Shown: in pieces, positions 1 to 6,367 of the stretch
Layout: every line of letters begins with the position of its first letter
How positions within the stretch are numbered: the stretch's first letter is position 1
Source: Thioalkalivibrio sp.
GTDB lineage: Bacteria > Pseudomonadota > Gammaproteobacteria > Ectothiorhodospirales > Ectothiorhodospiraceae
NCBI GenBank assembly: GCA_007120155.1
Contig: SKOF01000414.1
Location: 1-7,598, forward strand
Direction: 5' to 3'
Length of the DNA: 7,598 nucleotides
Notes under the pieces: generated by a model
Databases searched by the model: none
What the model was told of the DNA's origin: nothing
The model's input: only the letters and a program-made list of their open reading frames with translations
Translations under genes and position numbers: made by a program

Positions 1-1871
1 GGGGCACCGGGGGCGCCGGGGGCCGGCGCAGCGGCCGTGCTGGTGTAGGTGCCCATCGCGATCGCGTTCACAGGCCCCGGCAGACTGATCACGTCACTCA
101 GGCTGCGGTTCTGGCGATCGATCACCTGGATGTTGCCACCCACCGCCTGGAAGTACTTGCTGCCATCCGGAGACCAGTAGCCCTGGAACGCCGACGGAAT
201 ATCAACGGTCTCGCTGATACGGAACGGCGGCGAAGTCCGCAGATCCACGATCTGCAACGTGCCCGGACCCTGGGTCGTGGTGAGCCACACCTCGTCGCTG
301 AAGATGATCGTATCCTCACCACTGCCCGCCCTGCGGTTGATCGAGCCGTTGCTGGTGCTGGCGCGTCCGGTCAGGCCGTTGAGCAGGTAGATCGGGCCGG
401 GGTCGGCGCTGTCCACCTTCTGGAGATACGCAGTGGTAGAGCCGGTGGCACTGACCCCACTGCCGTCATCGCCCGCCAGCGCCACATAGCGGTAGCTCAC
501 CGAGTTCGGGGTGCCGCCCGTACTGGTGAAGTCGACGTTTACCTGGTACACGTTACCGTTCACCAGGTTCGTGATGCTGTCATCCTCCAGTATCTCCAGC
601 AGGTCCACGTACATACGCTGGATCTCGTAGGTATTGGCCGGATCCGAAATATCGAAGATGCCCTCCGCGTTCTCGCCCTCGTATTCCACGAAGAACAGGA
701 ACTCGTTGTCGCCGGCATTGCGGTTGATCAGCGAAGCCATCCACGGCCCGGCGGTCGGAATGTTGGCCTGAAAGTTCCGTGCACGCACCACGGGCAGCGC
801 AAAATTATAGACCTCCGGGGAAGCCGTATTGATGGTGTCCACGTTCACGCCGGTAATGGTGTCGCCATCCACGTCCGGGGTCCAGGACCAGACCTCGCCC
901 TGTGCGTTGCGCAGCATGGTGGAGTCACAAGGCTCCACGAAGGTCTGCCCGCCACCGATGGTCTCACTCGGGGCGGCGTTACCCAACCGATTCCAGCGGT
1001 TATTGCCCGGCGCCGTCCCGCCGGGCGCCTGGTCATAGGCGGACGTGAAGCTGGCCACCACGGCATTGTTGCTGTCCTTGACGGTACCGAAGCGAGGATG
1101 CACGAAGCGCACGGGGCGCCCGAAGTTCTCGGAGTCAGGATCCGTATCCAGGAACAGGATATGGTCACCCTGGCGCACGCCGAACATGACCAGTTTGCCG
1201 TCCGGGGCGGGCTCGATGCCCACCGGGCTGTAGCCCATGTTATGGAACAGGACGTCCGAGGCCTCCAAGTGCTCCATGACCGAGACATCACCGCCCATGG
1301 CCATGATGCGGGTGGCGTTGGTCACGGAACTGTTGAGTGTGCACAGATCCACCTTGGCCATCTCCTCCGGTGTCCAGGAGGTGCGTTGCAACAGGCTGTA
1401 GACATCACTATCGATGGTACTCTGTGCCGAGATCCCGGCGGTACCGCTGGCACCCACCGTGTTCACCTGGGCCAGACCCACCTCACCGGAACGGTTGGCC
1501 TGAATGTATGGACCACCGAGGCCCTGAACCGGCTCCAGCGTCTCCGGATTCAGCCCCCAGACATTGCCACCGCCTCCGGTCCACACGTAGCGGCCCTCGT
1601 AGTACCAGGACTTCTGCTTGCCACCACCGGCACCGAAGGGGATGTGATTGGTTTCCAGCACCTGGAGCGTCACCGGGTCGATCCGGGCCACCTGACGTTG
1701 ACCGTCCTCGTCCGTGTAGAACGCGAACAGGGCCTGGGTCGGGGTGCCGGGTTCTTCGGACATCTTCCCCTCGCTGCCGCATCCGCTCAGCACCAAGCCG
1801 GACGCCGCAATGATTGCGCAGGTCGCTGTCCACGCCGGTCCACGCGTGCGCTTTTGTATTGTTTCGATCAT
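1..1871 (-). CDS. large exported lipoprotein, beta-propeller-like, 3' end beyond window
   Basis: The frame is open from ATG at 1871 to the window edge (623 codons, no stop), so the gene is partial. The start is preceded by GGGGGGTGATC, a good extended Shine-Dalgarno match. Residues 1-31 form a lipoprotein signal peptide: charged start (KRTR, 7-10), hydrophobic core (about 17-28) and lipobox L-S-G-C with the lipidated Cys at 31. Gly at +2 gives no inner-membrane retention signal, so outer-membrane sorting is likely. The mature part is rich in Gly, Asn, Asp and Thr. It has repeated propeller-like phrases (ARIDPVTLQVLET near 62-74, PDGKLVMFG near 223-231, WSPDGSKYF near 566-573, GNIQVIDRQNRSL near 579-591), a possible Ca-binding Asp cluster (DVDGD, 333-337) and two mature cysteines (177, 315). 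From about 611 it enters an Ala/Pro/Gly linker, so another domain may follow. I do not recognise the family; binding, electron-transfer or surface-enzyme roles are all possible. The gene lies downstream of the permease but has its own leader. Confidence 0.85.
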   Translation of the reverse strand, partial: MIETIQKRTRGPAWTATCAIIAASGLVLSGCGSEGKMSEEPGTPTQALFAFYTDEDGQRQVARIDPVTLQVLETNHIPFGAGGGKQKSWYYEGRYVWTGGGGNVWGLNPETLEPVQGLGGPYIQANRSGEVGLAQVNTVGASGTAGISAQSTIDSDVYSLLQRTSWTPEEMAKVDLCTLNSSVTNATRIMAMGGDVSVMEHLEASDVLFHNMGYSPVGIEPAPDGKLVMFGVRQGDHILFLDTDPDSENFGRPVRFVHPRFGTVKDSNNAVVASFTSAYDQAPGGTAPGNNRWNRLGNAAPSETIGGGQTFVEPCDSTMLRNAQGEVWSWTPDVDGDTITGVNVDTINTASPEVYNFALPVVRARNFQANIPTAGPWMASLINRNAGDNEFLFFVEYEGENAEGIFDISDPANTYEIQRMYVDLLEILEDDSITNLVNGNVYQVNVDFTSTGGTPNSVSYRYVALAGDDGSGVSATGSTTAYLQKVDSADPGPIYLLNGLTGRASTSNGSINRRAGSGEDTIIFSDEVWLTTTQGPGTLQIVDLRTSPPFRISETVDIPSAFQGYWSPDGSKYFQAVGGNIQVIDRQNRSLSDVISLPGPVNAIAMGTYTSTAAAPAPGAPGA

Positions 1872-1997
1872 GTGATCACCCCCCGCTTGGGAAATATTCT
1901 GGAAACACCTTTGACTTTCTATAAGACCCGGAAGACGCCGGACACCGACCGCGCCCGTGATTGCCGTGGACCGCCCTGTCCCAACACCAAAATGGAA

Positions 1998-2013
1998 TGC
2001 AATTTACACGCCA
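1998..2013 (-). promoter_or_regulatory. candidate sigma-54 (-24/-12) promoter for the lipoprotein gene
   Basis: Read on the minus strand, the site is TGGCGTG-TAAA-TTGCA. Against the sigma-54 consensus TGGCACG-N4-TTGC(A/T) it matches 10 of 12 positions, and the invariant GG and GC dinucleotides have the required 12-nt offset. The predicted start near 1987 gives a leader of about 115 nt before the ATG at 1871. No convincing sigma-70 -35/-10 pair was found in this gap. A single short match can arise by chance, and this is the weaker of the two sigma-54-like sites in the window. Confidence 0.4.
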
Positions 2014-2078
2014 CGTTCGCGCAGCCATCTCAACTTTTTGATTTATGGGGCTATAGGGCAGGCTGATCGATGCGCTGA

Positions 2079-2124
2079 GATTGCAGAATGGCGAAACGCC
2101 CCTCCCGGGGCGCATTCTGCAATC
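2079..2124 (-). terminator. long nested hairpin just after the permease stop codon
   Basis: GATTGCAGAATG (2079-2090) and CATTCTGCAATC (2113-2124) are perfect 12-bp inverted arms. Inside them a second perfect 6-bp stem, CGCCCC/GGGGCG (2097-2102 and 2107-2112), closes a 4-nt loop, and six unpaired bases lie on one side (2091-2096). The structure starts 3 bases after the permease TGA. Its place suggests a transcription terminator or 3'-end stabiliser. No T-run follows on the minus strand, so it is not a canonical intrinsic terminator. The arms also contain TTGCAG/CTGCAA, and they lie upstream of the lipoprotein promoter, so a protein-binding role is the alternative. Confidence 0.5.
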
Positions 2125-2127
2125 CCG

Positions 2128-3246
2128 TCAGGGTGCGGTGCGCATACGCAGTCTTGAGGGAATCCGGGCAAGCAGCCAGCGCCCCACGCCCCACACGCAC
2201 AGCCCGCCCACCAGCACGGCGCTGGCGATGGTCAGGGATTGCGGCGCAATGAACGTCACCCGGTCGGCCAGGTCGCCCCATTGCAGGCTGTCCATGGGAT
2301 CGAGTGCCGGGGTGAACCCGGGCAGGAGCCAGAGGTTGAGCAGCCAGCCGGCCACGATAGAGGCCACCACCAGGGAGGCCACGTAGACGGCGATGGTGCG
2401 ACGGCCGAGGATCTTCTGCAGGGCGATCAGTTCCGGGAGATTGGTCACGGCACCCGTGACCAGAAAGACAATGGCCACCCCGGGGCTCGCCCCCGCCACC
2501 AGCAGGGCCGCCACCAGCGGGATGTGCGCGACGGCGCACACGTAGATGATCATGCCCACCAGGGCGACCAGCAGCAGTGAAGTGAGCGGAGCCGAGGCGC
2601 CCAGGTGCTCCGGGATCCAGTGGGCCGGAGAGAACGTCATGACCACCGAGGCCAGCGCGATGCCCACCGCCAGATAGAGGCCCAGGGTGGGCCCCAGCTC
2701 CATGAAGCCCCAGCGCATCGACCGGAGGAAACGAGGCCAGCCGGCCAGTGTCCCGGCCCCGGATGCACCTCCCCCGCAACAACTCTTGAGCTGCGCCGCC
2801 ACGGGCGTGTCCCGATGCGTGCCGTAGCGTTCCACCACCAGCCCCACCAGCACGGGCACCGTGAGCCCGAACAGGACGTAGGCGAGGGTGATCTTGGGGC
2901 CCAGGAGCGCAAGGGACAGGAGCACTGCGGCGGGATTGATCACCGGCGTGGCCGCGGTGAATGTCATCACCGCAGCCAACCGGACGCCCGACAGGCGCAG
3001 ACTCACCGCAAGCGGGATGACGCCGCAGCTGCACATGGGCAGAATCGCGCCGGTGCCCAGGGCCCCGGCCAGGCTTCCCGGCCCCTGGTGGCGCATGAAA
3101 CCGCTCAGTCTCGAGGTGCCCAGATACTCGTAGACGAGGCCCGCCGCAACCAGGCTGACGACGATCCAGAAGCCCGCATCCAGCAGGATGGACATGCCCG
3201 TGAGCGCGAGCGCATGGAGCGCATCCGGCAGGGAGCCCGGTGTCAC
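2128..3246 (-). CDS. ArsP/YraQ (DUF318) superfamily permease, probable Cu/Zn or metalloid efflux
   Basis: This is a 372-residue inner-membrane protein with about eight hydrophobic segments in two similar halves. The first half has a Cys motif in a membrane helix (M-C-S-C-G-V-I-P, Cys 72 and 74) followed by TAATPVINP (98-105). The second half repeats the pattern as C-A-V-A-H-I-P (Cys 237, His 241) and TGAVTNLPEL (264-273). This matches the ArsP_1/DUF318 permease family. The loop between halves (about 141-175) has a Cys-Cys-Gly-Gly-Gly motif at 156-160, as in the SO_0444-type Cu/Zn exporters; these thiols could bind soft metals. ArsP relatives export trivalent organoarsenicals, so the substrate (Cu, Zn or As) is not settled. 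The start is GTG at 3246, after a weak GGACGGA; Met18 is a fallback. It follows a small exported protein by 22 bp, probably in one transcript. Confidence 0.85.
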   Translation of the reverse strand: MTPGSLPDALHALALTGMSILLDAGFWIVVSLVAAGLVYEYLGTSRLSGFMRHQGPGSLAGALGTGAILPMCSCGVIPLAVSLRLSGVRLAAVMTFTAATPVINPAAVLLSLALLGPKITLAYVLFGLTVPVLVGLVVERYGTHRDTPVAAQLKSCCGGGASGAGTLAGWPRFLRSMRWGFMELGPTLGLYLAVGIALASVVMTFSPAHWIPEHLGASAPLTSLLLVALVGMIIYVCAVAHIPLVAALLVAGASPGVAIVFLVTGAVTNLPELIALQKILGRRTIAVYVASLVVASIVAGWLLNLWLLPGFTPALDPMDSLQWGDLADRVTFIAPQSLTIASAVLVGGLCVWGVGRWLLARIPSRLRMRTAP

Positions 3247-3268
3247 CTGTCCGTCCGCTGCCGCCGCA

Positions 3269-3655
3269 TCAGCCCGTGCTCGCGAGCTGGGCCCGGAGCC
3301 TGGCCATCTGTGCGCGCATCTGGCGCATCAGGTCGGGCGGACAGACGATCACGCCGCCCCTGTGACAGGCGGCGGCCGCGTCGAGGAGGGCCACCATGAG
3401 AACCATGTTCTGGTAGTGGGCGCGATCCTCCGGATCCGCATTGCGCACCAGCTCGCGCAGGGCTTCGCGGCTCGCCCTCACGTCACGCTGGAACAGCACA
3501 GCCGGCGCCTTGCCGCTGTCGGCGGCCTCCACCAGTTCACCGGCCTCTTCGATCCAGGCACGTTCCGCTTCCCCGGTGAGCGTGGCCGCAACCGAACCCA
3601 TGGGCAGAAGGCACAACAGCACCGCCATCAGCCAGATGGACTTGTATCGGAACAT
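3269..3655 (-). CDS. small exported hypothetical protein with two cysteines
   Basis: A 128-residue protein with a clear Sec signal peptide: positive start (MFRYK), hydrophobic core about 7-19, and probable signal peptidase I cleavage after S-V-A at 21-23. The start ATG follows a strong GGAGG at a 5-nt spacing, so the start is secure. The mature part of about 105 residues looks almost wholly helical and charged, with Glu/Ala/Arg-rich stretches and a Met/Arg-rich C-terminal helix (RQMRAQMARLRAQL, 111-124). Its only mature cysteines, 97 and 105, flank HRGGVIV and could form a disulfide or a metal site. I do not recognise the family. It is first in an apparent operon with the metal-efflux-type permease, so a periplasmic metal-binding or sensing accessory role is an inference from position. 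A promoter of sigma-54 type lies just upstream. Confidence 0.8.
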   Translation of the reverse strand: MFRYKSIWLMAVLLCLLPMGSVAATLTGEAERAWIEEAGELVEAADSGKAPAVLFQRDVRASREALRELVRNADPEDRAHYQNMVLMVALLDAAAACHRGGVIVCPPDLMRQMRAQMARLRAQLASTG

Positions 3656-3668
3656 TCACCCCTCCGCG

Positions 3669-3688
3669 GGATGCCGCCCCCGGCATCC
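3669..3688 (-). other. leader hairpin next to the Shine-Dalgarno
   Basis: GGATGCC (3669-3675) and GGCATCC (3682-3688) are perfect 7-bp arms around a 6-nt loop. On the minus-strand transcript the hairpin ends 3 nt before the GGAGG of the small exported protein gene, and it would begin about 14 nt from the predicted transcript start. It could protect the 5' end or modulate ribosome access; its function is not shown by the sequence. Confidence 0.4.
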
Positions 3689-3712
3689 TGATGAAACCTG
3701 TCACTGAAGCAT

Positions 3713-3728
3713 AGCAGCACTCGTGCCA
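3713..3728 (-). promoter_or_regulatory. near-consensus sigma-54 promoter for the small protein/permease operon
   Basis: The minus strand reads TGGCACG-AGTG-CTGCT, preceded by T. It matches the sigma-54 consensus TGGCACG-N4-TTGC(A/T) at 11 of 12 positions, including all seven bases of the -24 block and the GC of the -12 block, with the exact 12-nt GG-to-GC offset. The predicted start is near 3702, giving a 47-nt leader before the ATG at 3655. Overlapping TGCTATGCT resembles an extended -10 for sigma-70, but no good -35 is paired with it. If real, the operon needs an ATP-dependent enhancer-binding activator, which is not encoded in this window. Confidence 0.6.
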
Positions 3729-3750
3729 ATGGACCGAGACCGGCCGGAAA

Positions 3751-3768
3751 CGGCGCTGCGAGGCGCCG
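3751..3768. repeat. short GC-rich inverted repeat
   Basis: CGGCGC (3751-3756) and GCGCCG (3763-3768) are perfect 6-bp arms around TGCGAG. The repeat lies between the sigma-54 promoter and the upstream palindrome. It may be a protein site (for example for a DNA-bending factor) or chance in GC-rich sequence. Confidence 0.25.
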
Positions 3769-3786
3769 GCACATCTCACAACCCGG

Positions 3787-3799
3787 TTGCAGACTGCAA
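3787..3799. promoter_or_regulatory. 13-bp palindrome, candidate activator site
   Basis: TTGCAG-A-CTGCAA is a perfect 6+1+6 palindrome. Its centre (3793) lies 79 bp upstream of the -12 C of the sigma-54 promoter, about -91 from the predicted start, a normal position for a sigma-54 enhancer site. A further TTGCA half-site follows at 3816-3820, making an inverted pair with TGCAA at 3795-3799. The bound protein is unknown. The site could instead serve the divergent FHA gene. Confidence 0.4.
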
Positions 3800-4043
3800 T
3801 CATGGCGCCGTGCCGTTGCAAATCGCCCCGCCGGAGGGTACCGCCAGTCTTCTCCGGGGGCGGACCACATTCGTCCCGGGAATGTACGATACCCTCTCAC
3901 CCAGATCCGCGGCATTGGACTAGACTGAGCGGTGATCGGGCATGCCGCGCCGTCAACTGATACGCGTACCCGCCATCCGCGCCCGGGCCGGGCCTTCGTT
4001 CCGTATGCTTCCGGTCGGGGGGACGCTCAAGGACATGCAGGCC

Positions 4044-4598
4044 ATGGATATCCGCAGACGCAGTGAACGCAGACGCTTTGACAAGCCCCCCGAGTACCCG
4101 TTGCGGGACAGCTCCGGTCAGTGGGTGGTGCGAAACCGCCGGCGGCTCGTGGACCGGCGATCCAACCCTACGGCGCTGGACGCCCTGGAGGCGGTCCGCA
4201 AGGCGAACCAGGGCTCGCTGATGCTCCACTATCACGATCAGGTGATGAACCTGCATGCCCATGGGGACCCGTTCATCATGGGCCGCCGCCGGACCTGCAA
4301 TCTGGTGGTGAAGCAGGATTACGTGTCACGGGAACACGCGCGAATCGTCTTTCGTCAGGGCCGGTTCATCCTGATCGATCAGAGCCTCAACGGCACCTGC
4401 GTACGCCTCCAGAATGGCGACGTGTTCCATGTCCATCAGGGCGAACTGCTGCTGACCGGCTCCGGCTACATCAGCCTTGGGCAGGCGCTCAGCGACAACG
4501 GCGACGATCTCGTCTACTTCTTCTGCCGCGCCCCCCCCTGGACCCGCTCGGAAGAGGACAGCACGGAGATCTACAGACCGGCCCGGTCTCCGGCCTGA
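4044..4598 (+). CDS. FHA-domain protein with Arg-rich N-terminus
   Basis: A 184-residue cytoplasmic protein with no signal peptide or membrane segment. The N-terminal 40 residues are Arg-rich (IRRRSERRR, NRRRLVDRR). The forkhead-associated domain, a phosphothreonine-peptide-binding fold, spans about 60-162. Its hallmark residues are all present: Gly80-Arg81 in the first conserved loop, Ser95-Arg96-x-His98, and Asn116-Gly117-Thr118 after Asp112. Ligand binding is therefore probably intact. It likely acts as an adaptor in Ser/Thr phosphosignalling, but no kinase, phosphatase or cyclase lies nearby to name the pathway. The start is uncertain. ATG 4044 has AAGGA 10 nt upstream; ATG 4035 has only a poly-G stretch; ATG 3942 has GGTGATC and would add 34 residues of Arg/Pro-rich sequence. 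I prefer 4044 because those extra residues look non-domain. It is divergent from the small exported protein gene and convergent with gpmI. Confidence 0.85.
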   Translation: MDIRRRSERRRFDKPPEYPLRDSSGQWVVRNRRRLVDRRSNPTALDALEAVRKANQGSLMLHYHDQVMNLHAHGDPFIMGRRRTCNLVVKQDYVSREHARIVFRQGRFILIDQSLNGTCVRLQNGDVFHVHQGELLLTGSGYISLGQALSDNGDDLVYFFCRAPPWTRSEEDSTEIYRPARSPA

Positions 4599-4640
4599 CG
4601 CACGGCCGGGCCGGTATGCCTCGGGGCAGCCGGGTGGCAT
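4577..4640. terminator. hairpins between convergent FHA and gpmI genes
   Basis: Two stems overlap or follow the FHA stop codon. ACCGGCCCG (4577-4585) pairs perfectly with CGGGCCGGT (4607-4615), with a competing CCGGCC/GGCCGG stem inside (4590-4595 and 4604-4609). ATGCC (4616-4620) pairs with GGCAT (4636-4640), extended by CGG/CCG. Being symmetric, they could act on transcripts from both sides. Neither strand has a following T-run, so termination efficiency or Rho dependence cannot be read from the sequence. Confidence 0.4.
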
Positions 4641-4649
4641 CGAACCCCG

Positions 4650-6200
4650 TTACGCGGCCGCCGGCAACTCTTCCAGCAGCAGCGACCGGCCCCGCATGGC
4701 CTTGGGCTGGGGAATGCCCATCAACTGCAGCACCGTCGGCGCCACACCGCTCAACCCGCCGCAGGACGTCAACCGCCAGCGGGCCTTGTCGATGATCATC
4801 AGGGGCACCGGGTACATGGTGTGCTGGGTGTGGGGCTCGCCGGTGACCGGGTCCACCATCTCGTCGCAATTGCCGTGATCGGCGGTGAGCACCACCGAGA
4901 ATCCCCGGGCCACGGCGGCGTCCAGGACCCGGCCCACCTCGGTATCCATGGCCTCCACCGCCGCGATGACCGCCTCGCGTACCGCGGTATGGCCCACCAT
5001 GTCACCGTTGGCGAAATTCACCACGACGAAGCCGTAGTGGCCGCTCTCGATGGCTTTGATGGTCTCGTCGGCCACCTCCCGGGCGCTCATCGCCGGCTGC
5101 AGATCGTAGGTGGCCACGGGCGGCGAGGGCACCATGACACGGTCCTCGCCGGCAAGCGGTTCTTCCTTGCCGCCGTTGAAAAAGAAGGTGACGTGCGCGT
5201 ACTTTTCCGTCTCCGCGCAGTGGAACTGACGGATGCCCGCCGTGCTGATCACCTCGGCAAGCGTGACCGAGGGGCGCTCCGGCGGAAAACCGATCGGTGA
5301 CAGGAAGCGCGGGTCGTACTCCGTCAGGCAGGTGACCGAGACGGTCTGGAAATCCCCCCGGTCAAAGGCATCGAAGTCACGCATGCCCAGTGCAGCGGCC
5401 ATCTGGCGCGGGCGGTCGTTGCGGAAGTTGAAGAACACCAGGGAATCGCCGGGCCTGAGCATGCCCTCCGGATCGATGATCCGGGGCTTGATGAACTCGT
5501 CGGCTTCGCCCGCGTCATAGGCCGCGGCAATGGCGGCGGCGGCGGAATCCGCCCGCTCACCTTTGCCATGCACCAGGGCATCGAAGGCCATCCGGGTGCG
5601 GTCCCAGCGCTTGTCACGGTCCATGGCATAGTAGCGCCCGGTGACCGTGGCCACGCGGCCGCCTGCTTCCTCGAGCAGCGGCTCCAGCTGCTCCAGGTAA
5701 CCGGCGGCGCATTTCGGGGCGGTATCCCGCCCGTCGGTAATCATGTGCACCAGTGGCCTGGCCCCCAGGCGCTGACAGAGTCTGATCAGGGCATGCAGGT
5801 GACGCACATGGCTGTGCACGCCGCCGTCGGAGACGAGCCCCAGCAGATGCACCGGCCGCCCGGCGTCCCGTGCCGCGAGCGCCGCGGCGTTCAACGCGGA
5901 GTTCTCGTAGAAGCTGCCGTCGCTGATGGCGTCGTCGATCCGCACCAGATCCTGGCGCACCACCGACCCGCTGCCCAGCGTCAGGTGGCCCACCTCGGAA
6001 TTGCCCATCTGCCCGTCGGGCAGGCCCACCGCCCGGCCGCAGGCCTCCAGCAGGGTGTGCGGGTGCGTGGACATATATTCGTCCAGGCGCGGCGTGCGGG
6101 CTTCCTGAACCGCGTTGTTCAGCTTGCTCGGATTCATCCCCACGCCGTCCAGGATAACCAGCAGCGTGGGGCATCTGGGGGTCTTGTGCTCTTCGCTCAT
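4650..6200 (-). CDS. gpmI: 2,3-bisphosphoglycerate-independent phosphoglycerate mutase
   Basis: This 516-residue cytoplasmic enzyme interconverts 3-phosphoglycerate and 2-phosphoglycerate in glycolysis and gluconeogenesis, using two Mn ions and a phosphoserine intermediate. It belongs to the alkaline-phosphatase superfamily and has normal family length. Visible catalytic elements in order: VILDGVG with metal ligand Asp18; MGNSEVGH with the phosphorylated Ser68; SDGGVHSH (124-131) and DGRD (156-159) in the phosphotransferase insert; GRYYAMDRD (188-196); RNDRPRQ (260-266); NFANGDMVGH with Asp400 and His404; TADHGN with Asp440 and His441; and HT at 460-461. All expected residues appear intact. 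The start is ATG 6200, just before the conserved LLVILDG; its Shine-Dalgarno (GGAAC) is weak. It lies 167 bp downstream of tatC on the same strand, with its own promoter candidate, so separate transcription is likely. Confidence 0.98.
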   Translation of the reverse strand: MSEEHKTPRCPTLLVILDGVGMNPSKLNNAVQEARTPRLDEYMSTHPHTLLEACGRAVGLPDGQMGNSEVGHLTLGSGSVVRQDLVRIDDAISDGSFYENSALNAAALAARDAGRPVHLLGLVSDGGVHSHVRHLHALIRLCQRLGARPLVHMITDGRDTAPKCAAGYLEQLEPLLEEAGGRVATVTGRYYAMDRDKRWDRTRMAFDALVHGKGERADSAAAAIAAAYDAGEADEFIKPRIIDPEGMLRPGDSLVFFNFRNDRPRQMAAALGMRDFDAFDRGDFQTVSVTCLTEYDPRFLSPIGFPPERPSVTLAEVISTAGIRQFHCAETEKYAHVTFFFNGGKEEPLAGEDRVMVPSPPVATYDLQPAMSAREVADETIKAIESGHYGFVVVNFANGDMVGHTAVREAVIAAVEAMDTEVGRVLDAAVARGFSVVLTADHGNCDEMVDPVTGEPHTQHTMYPVPLMIIDKARWRLTSCGGLSGVAPTVLQLMGIPQPKAMRGRSLLLEELPAAA

Positions 6201-6267
6201 GACGGTGTTCCGATTCGATACGAGTCACGCGTCCGGGGGTGCGGAACCACCCGGTTCGAGGCGGCTG

Positions 6268-6276
6268 ATTCTAACA
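6268..6276 (-). promoter_or_regulatory. extended -10 promoter candidate for gpmI
   Basis: The minus strand reads TG-T-TAGAAT, an extended -10 element differing from TATAAT at one base. No clear -35 is found at 16-18 bp, which is tolerated by extended -10 promoters. The start would be near 6261, giving a leader of about 60 nt. That leader holds a small hairpin, GAACC/GGTTC (6244-6248 and 6253-6257) with a 4-nt loop. The rest of the 6201-6367 gap shows only GC-rich self-complementary sequence after the tatC stop, such as the 12-bp palindrome CGGGCCGGCCCG. Confidence 0.45.
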
Positions 6277-6367
6277 GTTCGACCGGAACACGTCGCGACG
6301 CTGCGGGATGGCACACTGCCGACGGGGGACAACCGAAGGCCGCCGGGCCGGCCCGCAGCCGTCGCGA

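Noticed and set aside
1098..2066. A 322-codon plus-strand open frame
   Set aside because: It is antisense to the lipoprotein gene, has no membrane or domain logic, and is rich in His/Gln/Arg as expected of a reverse-strand shadow in GC-rich coding DNA. The minus frame has a lipobox, Shine-Dalgarno and coherent protein composition.
1876..2115. A 79-codon minus-strand open frame between permease and lipoprotein
   Set aside because: It begins inside the long hairpin, lacks a Shine-Dalgarno and has no recognisable composition. It spans the promoter region instead.
2051..3034. A 327-codon minus-strand open frame
   Set aside because: It overlaps the permease in another frame. Its product is Gly/Arg/Pro/His-rich low-complexity sequence, whereas the 2128-3246 frame carries family motifs.
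3824..3863. Imperfect inverted repeat (CCGGAG/CTCCGG with GC-rich flanks)
   Set aside because: It needs a 15-nt loop and a bulge to extend, and has no clear position relative to either divergent gene; likely GC-rich coincidence.
3885..3926. Possible sigma-70 -10 elements TACGAT and TAGACT for the FHA gene
   Set aside because: Neither has an acceptable -35 at 16-18 bp or an extended TG, so I do not call a promoter for the FHA gene.
6293..6367. GC-rich palindromes after the tatC stop as an intrinsic terminator
   Set aside because: Stems are imperfect or lack a loop, and no T-run follows on the minus strand. They are noted only as part of the gap before gpmI.
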